From the NCBI GenBank assembly GCA_964058805.1, contig CAXKVV010000379.1, positions 1-30,415 of the forward strand: a DNA stretch of 30,415 bases. Reading direction: 5' to 3'. Position numbers and translations under genes: made by a program. Position 1 is the stretch's first letter; the number at the start of each line of letters is the position of its first letter. The notes under the pieces are model-generated. The model had not been told where the DNA came from and did no database searches. It was given only the letters and a program-made list of their open reading frames with translations. Below are positions 18,898 through 29,927 of the stretch, piece by piece. This DNA is from Schoenoplectus triqueter (lineage: Eukaryota > Streptophyta > Magnoliopsida > Poales > Cyperaceae).

Positions 18898-19400
18898 ATA
18901 TATTAAGCATATTATTTTTGTTATGTATCATGTAACTACTTTAATTATGCACAAGGGGTAAAAGAATGAAATTACATGCAATGTAACAGAGATAATGTGC
19001 AACATAACAAAATCAACGTGCATGATAAATAAAATTAGATGCAATCTAACAGAAATAATGTATACATAATAAAACAAATAAGATGTAATGTAACAAAATA
19101 AATATTCATAATAATTGAAATTTAGATAATATAGTTATACCGGATGGTCAGTTCGTGACATCTTCGTTATTTTTTGTTCTTGCTCTCACTTTTTAACTTA
19201 ATAGAAATAATATACAACATCATTAGATTAATATGCATTATAAAAGAGATAAAATACATGAATAACATAATTAATATTCATAATAAATAAAATTAGATTA
19301 GATAATCGGTTCATTAACCTCTTCACCATCCCTCATTTGTGCTCTCATTCTCGAACTTGCTACAAATAATGCACAACATAACAAGATAAATGTGCATAAT
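18898..19400. repeat. AT-rich block, probable right arm of the outer inverted repeat; no gene
   Basis: It carries reverse-complement forms of the left-block motifs, such as ataatgtgcaacataacaaa, aatgtatacataataaaa and ataatgcacaacataacaa. The order and spacing are loose. No coding frame recognised. Confidence 0.45.
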
Positions 19401-22015
19401 TGTATATCTAGAAAGAAGTTTTTTAAGTTTTTTTAGCTATTTGACATCATTCATATTTTCACTATTGATTTTGTTTCATTATGTTCATTTTTCTTAATGA
19501 AGCGGCTCATATTATTTTTCTCTTTCTTAATTTAAAGAGATAATATGATATCTCTAAGAAACAATATATTTGCTAAAATAGTATAACTCTTTGTATTATT
19601 TTTTAATGAAGTATTTTATAGTTAATTATATTATTTATATTAAATATATTTTTAGCATTTAAAAAATATATATTTAGTCACACAATAATTATATCATTTT
19701 GTGATTAGCACATTTAAAAGTTGATTTTTCATACGATACGTTTAATGATGAATAAAATAATTAGTCACACAATAATTCTTAACGGATACACAAATAATCA
19801 ACAAGGCCTTAAACATTAGAGACTTGATCCAATTCGTCTGAAATTATTTCAGCAATTTATCTAAAATCATTGCAAAAATATTGTCCAAAGAACTATATCC
19901 ATTCATACCCGAGTACGGCTAAAAAAATATTATATTAATTCTCAAACTATAGTATTAGCATATGACATTATGACCCGCCACAAAATGAAACAACGAAGAA
20001 AGAAAAACCCAAACATGAGAAAGGAAAAAGGCAAACAGAAATAGAAATAAAATGTTTACTGTTAACTTGGAATGTAGCTAAAAGCGAATAAATCCTTATT
20101 TTCATCTTGTTTATTTTATTATGCGGACAATTGTTACGTGGAGAAAGCAAATAAATTATTATTATATACCTTAAGTGGTGGGATGCATGATGCATGCCAG
20201 CCCCTTTGTGTACCACGAGCTTCTCCTTTTAATAATGTTTGACACTGCGCATGTATCCCTGTCAAATGATTTGCAATAACAAATGCATTTTGCCATCCTT
20301 AATTAAGCATTTTAACATGTCTCTAGCGGCTATTTGATAACGCAATTGCAATTATTATGCCAAAAAAATCAAGTAATTTCGGATGTTTTTCTCGAAAAAA
20401 GTAGTTCGGGAGAATGGCGTCTATTTTTTTTTATAATCGCTAAATTAAATGTTTTTGATCATCAAAACCATGAATAAACAAAATATAAAAGAAGATTTAC
20501 TCGTGTCGTTTAGATCTATATAATTTATTCCCTTTTATTTATTTTTATTTCAACATATTTTAATCTTATGTTTAGTTTGTCGTGAGAACTCTAATAATAT
20601 ATAAGTAAATATAATTTAAAGATCCGGCGCTAGTAATACTACGTTTCTATGAGACAAAGACAATGAAACCCAGCAGATTTAACTTTTTTATTTAATGATT
20701 TTTTTTACACTAAATGGATAGTATTTGATGTCAAAAATCTTTCTGGGTATAAATATAGTTGATCTGAATAAAATGGGGACACAAAATATACGAAACGCCA
20801 TAAAAAAGTTCAGAAACAATTTTATCTGCAAACCCTGTAAAAATTCAAGTACAACAAAGCGTAGAATTCTCTGCAGTGCCAAAAGCATAGCAATTATTAA
20901 TTTACTATTTTTCTAAAAAAAAAATCAAATAATCTCATTCGTATGATTTATCTCAATTTAGTAAATAAATAACTCTTTTTTTTGTCCTAGTACAATTATT
21001 GTTATAATCAACCTTCTTATTTGCAATTAAAAGGTGCGCCTGGTCCACCAAATCAGCAACCTACCGAGCAAAAATAAAAACTAAACAAACAGTGACATCA
21101 CTTTGCTTGGTTCAGTTGTCACTTGTCAGAGTCAAAACCTCAAAATGACACAATCCAAAATCCCAAAAGCCAAAAGGGGACCAAAACTAAATGTGAGGTC
21201 ATGAAAATAGACCCAGCTAATAAATCCAATATATATATATAGCGAAGTATCATGATCCAATTCCAATCAACCACCGACTAATAACTAACATCATTAATCA
21301 TATTTGTCACCGTCGCATATTCTCTTTTTAATGTCAATTATTCCCGGGAAGGCAACATAACAAAAAGAAGATAAACAATGCTTAGTTCCCAAGCAAAACT
21401 AAAAAAAATCAAATTAAGTTTTACCCAAGCCGTGACGTTTAGGTAATTTAAATGTAATTGATAATTATTTTAATTAAAGTTTCCGAAAAAAATTGGTATT
21501 GTGAAGAGACCGTGGAAATGTATGCCCTTGAGCGTTAACAAGCTACATTATCGCTCTTCTCAACTATTGATTTTATTTAAATCTTTTCATCTATTTAAAT
21601 TTAATAACTCATATGTAATTTTTCTATCTCCTTATTTAAAATATACGGATATAATATACCTGAAGTGAAATTTAACTCTAAATATGATCTACTTTTTATT
21701 ATTAAACTTTAAAGATTTTCATTATTAATTATATTATTATGTATATTTTAGTATTTAAAAAATTATGTTCAAAATTTTTTTAATGCGAAATTTTTATTGA
21801 ATATATTTATTTTTTATATTATTAATTATTTAAACGAAAATTCAGACTGAAATAAATTAACAAAATTCGAAAAACCAAAATTTACGTTAATGTTATATTT
21901 TCTCAGACTTACTTTTTTTGTGATAAAGTTAGCTGCCTGAGTACTAGAAATAGTAAAATGTAATATTAATATGCTATGCGTCTCTTCCTATGATAAGACT
22001 TTTCAATGTTGCTGA
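19401..22015. other. Intergenic, no gene recognised
   Basis: AT-rich DNA without a credible gene. A 17-bp direct repeat, ttagtcacacaataatt, occurs at 19674-19690 and 19761-19777. A short TA run lies at about 21230. The overlapping sense and antisense frames of about 65 residues at 20688-20916 have no recognisable domain. Confidence 0.5.
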
Positions 22016-22380
22016 AGTTGAAAAGGTCAGCTTGAGGTGGAGGTGGTGGAACCGCGGAGGGAAAAAAGACAATTAAATCCCAAAATGCACCGACCGAGGG
22101 AAGTGGGGCCCGACATCATGTTTTGCGGTTGTGTACACGACTAGAGATTCTCTCTTCTCCCAAATAATCCCAACAAAACACTGGACTCGTCGCAACTCAC
22201 GAGCGCGTTTATCCTATTCCTATCCGTTGGAATTCATTAAACCTACGCCGTTGGATGTACTTTCACCCAGATTGAACGAATCGAAGTCCAAGCCACGTGA
22301 GCCAATTGCTTGTTCCGTACAAACACCAAACTCACGAGCCCAAGTCAAAATTCGAGCGTCTCGGATCCCCTGAACGAGCT
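22016..22380. other. GC-richer unique block with G-box
   Basis: This segment is less AT-rich than its flanks and carries CACGTG at 22294-22299. The 80-residue plus-strand frame at 22131-22373 matches nothing I know and has no clear gene structure. It may be the remains of a gene or a distal regulatory segment; function unknown. Confidence 0.35.
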
Positions 22381-23300
22381 TTTATTGGTTCTTTTGATAA
22401 TCGATGTCAGTTCTTTACTGATTTATTTAACCGGGGCCCGCTTGGCAGTCGCTTGTTTGAAAATTGAAAGGGCGATTAAATAAAAGCTTTATTAGTAGAA
22501 GTGGATCATTAATTACACCACTTGGGAGATTGGGATCTTCAACTCAACTTATTTTTCCAACAAGACAAACAAGCAGCATCTTCTATGGTGTTATATATAT
22601 ATATATAATTTTATTTTCCAAATTTAATATTGTATGCATTAGAACTAATGGTATTTTTTTTATAATTATAGTTAGTACTTACTAATAAGCGTGTCTACAT
22701 TCATGTCTGCTAACACTTGTATCTGTCAAATGTTTATTATATCAACAACTACCCATTTCATAATATGTAAAAAGAGTGTGTATTAACTCTCGACCTGCAT
22801 GAGCATGAACATTATGAATTCATATTTCATATGTTCATGAACCGGCATGTATGTAAGTATATATCGTGTATGTAAATAGATACCTTTTAGAATATTTATT
22901 GTTTTTTGTTATTGACAAATAAACCAATTATTATTAATAAAATTTTCAAACAGTCAAAGATACCCCATGCGCCTGTACATAACTAAATTCACGTCAACCC
23001 TCGTGCATATCTTGTAGACCTCCACAGAAGAAGAAAAAGCTATTAAGAGAAAAAAAAATTGGTTACCTATTCATGCCATTGTTTAATTATTTAGTGGAAT
23101 AACGGGCAAAGATATTAAATTTATCGGGCTTTCGGATGATTAAGCCCGTTACAGTTAGAGCAACCGTTCTCCTTTGTTTCTCCACAATGTGTTTTCCGAA
23201 GCCTTCTTTCGCGGCCTCTTTTACTAACCACAGAAGTAGGCTGGTAGCACAAAGCCCATACCCACGACTGCAATCAACTCAGTAAGATTCTATTTAATAG
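22381..23300. other. Intergenic upstream of the uS15 gene, no gene recognised
   Basis: AT-rich DNA with a TA run at about 22592-22607. The last 150 bp before the leader are GC-richer, as expected for a promoter, but no TATA box is convincing. Confidence 0.45.
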
Positions 23301-23431
23301 ATTTTGACCCAGAAACTTTGCAAAAAAAAAAAGTAACGAGAAAAACCCTACACAGCGAAAAGAAATTTAGTGGACGAAAGAGAAGAACCCGTTTAACCCT
23401 TTTCCGAACCCCCCCCCCCCCGCTCAACTCC
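23301..23431 (+). promoter_or_regulatory. Probable 5' leader of the uS15 gene with telo-box and poly-C run
   Basis: A telo-box AAACCCTA at 23343-23350 is the element commonly found near transcription starts of plant translation-related genes, which suits a ribosomal protein. Thirteen C at 23409-23421 lie 10 bp before the ATG and are likely length-variable. The transcription start is not determined. Confidence 0.5.
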
Positions 23432-26008
23432 ATGGCACTGTACCTCAAGCTCAAACCTCACTCCCCCCTCTCCTCCCTCCGCCTCCTCTCCTCCTCCTCC
23501 TCCCCTATCCCTCCTCCGCCCCCTACCTCGGACGAATCCCCGCCCGATCCCGAATCCCAATCCCAATCTCAAGCCCAATCACATCCTTTCGTCTCCTCCG
23601 ACTTCAGTGACATCAAGCAGCGTCTCGGTTCTCCCTCTTCCCCTTTCCGCCGCATCCCCACCGACCCTCCTCCCCCTCCTTCCCTCTACCCTCCCACATC
23701 TCAGAACAACACCGCTTCCTTCGACGAAATCAGGAAGCGCCTCACCTCTTTCCGCAATACCTCCCCCTCTACATCTTCCACTCCTTCCTCCACCGCCCTT
23801 CCTCGTTTCCAGGAGCTTTTTAAGACCAATTTACAAAACAACCCTCCCGGATCCGATCCGTCTCTGTCCTTGGACTCCATTCGTCAGAAACTTCGACAAA
23901 CCAAAAGTTCCGATCAATTCTTCAGCCTCAAGTCTCTCCAGCAGAGCATCAGGGGCCACGGACCCCAACCAGGAGCACAGCGTGCACCATCTCTTATTGC
24001 ATCTGATGGCCCATTACCAGAATCAATATTTGGGAGAGAAGCAAGGCAGAGGATGGCAGATGAAGGAGGAAAGGAGAGCAAGGGTTTTAAAACTCAGTTT
24101 CTCAAGGAGTACACGTTCCCAGAACTTGGAGAGGAGCTGGTGAAACTGAGGCCTGAGGGGGGAGAGAAGAAGAAGGAAGGCTTCTCTTTGAATGAGCTCA
24201 ATGAGAGGCTTGCCAAGCTGAGAAAAATGGAGGACAAGAAGGAGGCGTCCAGAATGGATAGTCCTTTCAGTGCTATCAGAGATACTATTCGCAATATACA
24301 CAACAGCGAGGAGAGTAAAAGGAGTTGGTGCCTTTTTCATTTTCCACTTATTTACCTGTTAAATTCTTCCATGTAGTTTGGTACAGAAATATCTAATGGT
24401 ACAATATATGGAATATGCCAGCTAGTAAACTTCTCTCTTTGTTATTCAACAGAAGATAATCAAGCATTGTGTGTGCACAAATTAACTTCAATTTATATTT
24501 TCTATATGGGGTTAATTCCTTTGCAAAACTCTAGATAGAAAACACATTTACACATTTACATTTTGTTGCTGATAGATCTTTAGAATTTTCTAGTATGGTA
24601 AAGTGAAGAAGCAAATATCAAAATGCCTCTAACAATGTAAATTGACTTGACACTTCAATGTGTCACTTTTGGGGAGGGCAAATGATTTTAAATGCAATGA
24701 TTGGTCGTTGTCAGTTGCATACCAACCAGCATGTACCCTACAGGCCTATTATGTCACCATCAATGGTAAGTGTATAAGTTCCATCTTCACTTCATGCTGT
24801 TTCCTAATGATTTGGGCAGAAGCATTCTTTTACATTTAAGTAGCTACATGAGCCATTGATTTGAGAGGCTACATCTAACATATGATTGGGATTAATCAAG
24901 ACATCACCTAAGTCAGGCAGGGGTTACTGAATGTTTTTGATAGTTATATCCTGTTATAATTATTGTTATTATTATTTTATGTATAATCAGGGCAGCCGCG
25001 GATGCCTATCTTGGCAAACTTAGGAGGTTTGGCTACACCGACATTTATGCTTAAGCCACCGCAGGAGCAATTATTGGAGAAGGTATGCATTATGCAAATG
25101 TTCTCATCTCTAAATACACTACTTTTGTTTTGCAGTCGCTCATCTAACATATGTGTATTTCTGCATAATTATTAATTCAATGTCAAATTGAATTTATTAT
25201 TTATTGTTTGATTTTCTTTTTGTAGTTTTTTCATCCTAATCACATGTCCTCAGCTGAAAAGATGAAATTAGAGCTCAAGAAAGTCAGGGATGAGTTCAAG
25301 ATGTCAGAGTCTGATTGTGGCTCTACACGAGTCCAAGGTGAATTTTCTTTAGGGATTAATTTCATTTCTTCCCCTGTGAAACATCAAAATATGTTTACGG
25401 GTGAAATAAGAGATATCAATACTATCCTTCTAGAGCTGTGATATCAGTTTGGTCCTCTTCTCTCTTTTTTTCTTGGACATATCAACAGCCACCTTGTCTT
25501 TCTCATTTATTGATAGAGAACATGCGAATCTGTGAAGAGGGATCTGTTGAATTTCCTTGAGAAAACAGACTTGAACATTTTTAACTTTTTTCTTTTCTAT
25601 TTCTTGATGTGGCCGTTATCCTTTCGTTTTGCAGTCGCTCAGCTCACAACAAAAATTAAGTTTCTCTCTACTGTTCTTCACAAAAAGGTAAACCCTGATC
25701 TTCGATAGCATTGATTTTCCATGTCAGAGAGGCCTTGATTGAGAATTTCAACATTTATTGTTCTGATACAGGACAAACACTCGATAAAGGGACTACAAGA
25801 GATGGTACAGAGGAGAAAGAAGCTCCTCAAGTACCTTAGAAGAACAGATTGGGATTCATACTGCCTTGTACTGTCAAAGCTGGGGCTTCGGGATGTACCA
25901 GAGTACAAGGCACCTGATTACAAGACTAAAATCCAGACAAAGACCAAGTCCAAATCCAAGTCAAAGTCTAAGTCTAAGTCTAAGTCTAAGGCCAAGATGA
26001 AAGCATAA
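23432..26008 (+). CDS. uS15-family ribosomal protein, probably mitochondrial (uS15m), with long N-terminal extension
   Basis: Small-subunit protein that binds the central domain of the 16S-type rRNA (family knowledge). Exons 23432-24314, 24991-25082, 25226-25337, 25635-25687, 25772-26008 join in frame at GT-AG introns to 458 residues. The start is the ATG in ccATGG, beginning MALYLKLKPHSPLSSLRLL: basic, Leu/Ser-rich and free of acidic residues, a typical mitochondrial presequence. Residues 18-294 are a Ser/Pro-rich extension with recurring DI-x-x-RL-like motifs. The S15 domain is at about 337-434, with AQLTTKIKFLSTVLHKK, DKHSIKGLQEMVQRRKKLL, KYLRRTDWDSY and LSKLGLRDVPEY. The C-terminus is a Lys-Ser dipeptide run. 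Bacterial S15 is about 89 residues, so most of the protein is extension. Plastid uS15 is usually plastid-encoded, which favours mitochondria; localisation is inference. Confidence 0.93.
25946..25990 (+). repeat. Hexanucleotide repeat encoding (Lys-Ser)n at the uS15 C-terminus
   Basis: Successive aag-tc(n) units, several identical (aagtct), encode seven consecutive Lys-Ser pairs just before the terminal AKMKA. The near-identity of the last units points to recent slippage. The basic tail could contact rRNA (inference). Confidence 0.85.
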
Positions 26009-27913
26009 CCTTTTTTTTTATAAATTTTTTCTATTTTGGTCTATTGTTTCTCCTTTGAATTTCTGGCTTGTCCTTTCACATAAAACATTTTGCCTTCTTG
26101 CTGTAATTCTTTTTCTTCTCATTATTACAATAATCAGCAACAATGCAATGTGTTTTGACTTACTTTTTAGGATTAGCGCGTTGTATCTCGTACCAACTCT
26201 AGTAAGGTTTCCGTCTTGCCTCAGAGAACATTCAAACATTGGATAGAAAATTTTTGTATAATACTTGAACTTGAACTTGAACTTTTTGTTCTTTTGAATC
26301 AGGTGCTTTATTTTTGCTCGTTTCATTGGTGTTCGCAAAATGTAGTTATACATCTTATTCTATCAGATTGTTTGATTTATTAATTTTAGAGATTTGAGCT
26401 TTGCTTTATTTCTTTCTTTATGAAAGGAAATAAAAATGTTTCGATATTGAAAGTTCAGTGCAAACTTTACTGGGTGATGGCGTACATTTTGTAAAGCTGT
26501 TGATGAAATTGTGGGTCCCACAATACAGAAAACCAGACCGTAGGAAGTTGCTATCGAGTTGTCACTTGTGGGCCCAACAAGCAAATTATGATTTTTCATG
26601 TTTGTATGATGCACTTGAGAGTGAAATTGCAATTCTCCAAATATATGGATTTTGTTTGATGGCTCCAGATAAATTTGGGTTTGGCCCATATCAAACCTCG
26701 ACGAAGTAAAATGGACGGTCAAAATGTCAAATCTCAACAAACTGCATCGGTCATCAGGACCCAAATATAACACTAGTTCAACTTTTTTTTTAAAAAAAAT
26801 ATGGGGTCAATTTTCAGTTTATTTTCTTAGAAATTACATCGACAAGAGATATCATATAACAGAAGATCCAACTTTTTTTTAGAATAAAATGAAGGTCAAT
26901 TGCATTCCATCTCTTTTCTTTAAATCTGCTACTTATTCGATTGGGATGATTTTGAACTATGTCCATATTAGATTTAATTTAATTTTTGTAAATGAAGATA
27001 TAAAATATAAGCCTATAAATATTTTAAATTGGCATATTTTTCTACAGGATAACTACTTCAGAATATTATTGTTGAAAAAACACATGAAAAACGCATCCTT
27101 AAATGTTAGGTCATCGTGTTCTTTCGTGGATTTTTATTTTTATTTTATCTCATTCAATTGTTGACTTTCTTTTAAAATTAGTTTGCAATACCTCGCTTCA
27201 ATTCTCTCATTTTTTTTTATACGAACTAGGGTTTCACCCCCACTATCCAATGGCATGTTGTACTTTTATTGGAGCCGGTGTCAATCTGTTTATGTGGCAA
27301 TATTTACTCGTTTCTTTATTTATTCATTATATGTAAACGTGGCAAGATAAAAATTAGAATAAAACAAGTTCTATAGCAAGATAGGTAAAAATAAGGATAA
27401 ACCAAGTTCTATAGTGATAGATTCTATGAAATAAATGAGCTAATTTGTAATTAACATTTGCACGATTTATATTTTGAAGCAATTGGTTGGCTAATTTGTA
27501 ATTAATATATGCATGATTAGTAAATTAAAATACATGTAGTTCTTAGTAGAACTACCATTCTTATATGAAATTAAAGCTATTAAGTGTAAAGAATTATATT
27601 TTAATCTGATGACAAAGACAACACTTTCTTTATGAAAAATTGTGTTTGAAACTCGAATGGAGAGATTTTATGAATAATTATGAAATTTAAGAGCTCATTT
27701 TTCCGATAAAAAAAGCTATTCATTGTAATCGGATTTTTCATTCTAATGAAATTATGGCTATTCAGTTCTTATATGTAATCAGATTTTCATCCCATGAAAC
27801 TGTCGTCCGCCATATGCCTAACTGCTATTTTAACGGAAAGTAATTATTAATACGGTGCACAAATGAAAACATATGTAATAATTATGAATCATTTCAGGTG
27901 TACAAAGTATGTA
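26009..27913. other. 3' flank of the uS15 gene and intergenic DNA, no gene recognised
   Basis: The first few hundred bases should hold the 3' UTR; the sequence is T-rich and no single poly(A) site can be chosen. The frames of 80-136 residues at 26363-26773 (both strands), 26889-27164 and 27103-27336 have no recognisable domain or codon structure and overlap each other. Confidence 0.5.
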
Positions 27914-27921
27914 TCTGTGTT

Positions 27922-28309
27922 CAGGGCGGATTTAAATTATACCGGGTTCAACTGACTCAATTTTAAAAAAAATAATATTTTTAGACTAAAGTTTTATTAA
28001 TTTGAGCCCTGAATCAAATTTCTGACCCTTCTAGATTGTCTGATCATTTTTCATTGAGAAAAATGTTTAATATCATAGATAATGAAATAATTATATAAAA
28101 TTTTAAAAATATGAAATCTTATAAAGGAAAATCTTCTTTATCGTTATGATTATTTATTATTTTGACTTTTATTTTTTATTACTTTTAATATATAAAAAAT
28201 ATTATTTTAATATTTTTTATTTAATACATAATTAGTTAATGAGTCTGAACTTGATAAGCTACTGAATCTGATTACTGATTCCCTGATCAAAATCCTGCAT
28301 CCGCCCCTG
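27922..28309. mobile_element. hAT-like MITE with CAGGGGCGGAT ends
   Basis: The element starts CAGGGCGGAT and ends ATCCGCCCCTG, inverted ends differing by one base insertion. This is the typical CAGGGGCGGA terminus of plant hAT-derived elements (from memory). Flanks tctgtgtt (27914-27921) and tgtgtatt (28310-28317) are a possible 8-bp duplication with two mismatches. A truncated relative lies at 15990-16310. No transposase frame. Confidence 0.7.
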
Positions 28310-28322
28310 TGTGTATTTAAAT

Positions 28323-28567
28323 TAGAGATGACAATCGGGCAGGTCAGGTCAGTTTGACCTTCTAGAAGAAATCAGGTTGGGCTGGGTCGGGTCAATTTAT
28401 ATGTTGTATTTTTTCAGATCGTTGATAGATTTTGATTGGATTGAATGCCATTTGATCTCGGGTCGGGTCGGGTCAATTTGACTTTCTTAAAAAATTAGAT
28501 CGGGTCGGGTTTGGGTCCGGACGGATCAGACTGGTTTCTCGGGTCGGGTCGGGTTCTGCTACCTCTA
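28323..28567. mobile_element. hAT-like MITE, GGGTCGGGTCGG-rich, with perfect 8-bp palindromic target duplication
   Basis: The 245-bp element starts TAGAGATGACA and ends in the complement of TAGAGGTAGCA. ATTTAAAT flanks it exactly on both sides (28315-28322, 28568-28575). The interior carries repeated gggtcgggtc motifs, a familiar plant MITE type. It sits directly beside the preceding MITE. Confidence 0.8.
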
Positions 28568-28597
28568 ATTTAAATACACACTATAATAATACATGTA

Positions 28598-28942
28598 TCG
28601 GTGGGGATTCCTCACAATGAGTTATTTTAACAATTTTGACAATGATCTTTTAAATAAATCTAAAAAAATCTTTAAAATGGATTTTTTTAATATATTATTT
28701 TACTTATAGATAGATAGTAGTTTAAATTTTTATATAATTTCATTATCATTTGATTGTTCATAAAAAAACATTAAATTTGAACCGTTATAAATTGTATAAA
28801 ATTTTTATAATCTTTGATGAACTATCAAATGATAATGAAATTACATAAAATTTGAAACACTATCAATAAATAAAATATATATTTTTTTGTATTCCTTTCA
28901 AAATTATTGTAAAAATAACTTATTGTCAGGGATCCCTGCCCA
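28598..28942. mobile_element. Foldback MITE, 345 bp
   Basis: The left end TCGGTGGGGATTCCTCACAA then tgagttatttt pairs with the reverse-complemented right end TGGGCAGGGATCCCTGACAA then taagttatttt. Inner segments also pair (tttcattatcatttgattgt with atcaaatgataatgaaatt). Flanks atacatgta (28589-28597) and atacatatt (28943-28951) are a possible 9-bp duplication with two mismatches, which would fit a Mutator-like origin. Confidence 0.7.
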
Positions 28943-28951
28943 ATACATATT

Positions 28952-29919
28952 GGTAGAAGGAAGTAGACAACGGATAACGCCTGATATGATCATCTTATAT
29001 TTGTCCTAATCTGGATCCATGAAATTTTGATTTAATTTTTATTTTTAGGTATTGCTAGAATGCATTGATCTATTGCCAATAGGTTGAGAAACTTTTTCAA
29101 TTGAAGTTTTACAGTAACATCTTAATTCTAAAACAAAAGATTAACTGGTATTGCAGGAATTACTTAAATATCACATTTTACTTATTTGATACCTCTAATT
29201 TAAACATACAATGATCCCAACAAAATACCAATGTTCATATCAATTATCATCAACCCTCAGAAACATTGAATTCCTAAAATATTATAAAAGATCACATTTA
29301 CGTTAAAATTTGCATTTGTCATCCATATCAGCTTACAGATATAAAAAATAACACTTGATTTTTTTAAGAAAAAAGAAGGGGGAAAAATGTTGCATTAAAT
29401 AGTGGCGGAACCACATATACAACTCTGATGTAAATGACGCCACTAAATTTTATAAATTTATCTTATAAATATGTATAATTTGATTGATATATTTTAAAAT
29501 TAGTATCAAATATGAGAAAATATTTTGTTCCCCGCACCCTTCATCCCCGGATAATTTCCGCGCTATCAACGCTCATTTATTTAATTAAACATGTGCTAAT
29601 TGAGTCCGACATCCCATATATATAGTTTCTTCAATATTTTCCACAATTAGATCCGGCGTCTTGCGCTTTCTTTTTGAATTCTTTTTTTCCTCATAATTTA
29701 TGATGTTGAAATGTGTTTCATATATTATAACTTTGATGTTGAACATAAATTAGAATGTTATGATATTGAGTATATTATTATACTGATAAAATTGTATAAA
29801 GATATATTTAAAGTGTACTTAATGTTTTATGAGAAAAATTATTTTGTGAAGTTCATTTTTTTCGTGTTATTCAGTAAATAATTGAAAGAAATCGCATACT
29901 CCAGATAATCACATATGAA
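28952..29919. other. Intergenic, no gene recognised
   Basis: AT-rich DNA. At about 29403-29417 agtggcggaaccaca resembles a terminus of plant hAT-type elements, but no partner end was found. Confidence 0.45.
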
Positions 29920-29927
29920 TGATATTT

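Noticed and set aside
22131..22373. An 80-residue plus-strand protein gene
   Set aside because: No domain, no splice partner and a composition like a promoter region; kept only as an unexplained GC-richer block.
23318..23431. An upstream in-frame extension of the uS15 protein starting at 23318
   Set aside because: That position is TTG, not ATG. The extension translates the A-rich and poly-C leader. The ATG at 23432 has a good context and starts a typical presequence.
23607..24143. A 178-residue plus-strand frame and minus-strand frames of 105 and 69 residues (24023-24340) over uS15 exon 1
   Set aside because: They are other-frame shadows of a Ser/Pro-rich coding exon whose own frame splices correctly into the S15 domain.
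26363..26773. A 136-residue minus-strand frame and an 83-residue plus-strand frame
   Set aside because: They overlap each other, have no recognisable domain, and lie in ordinary AT-rich 3' flank.
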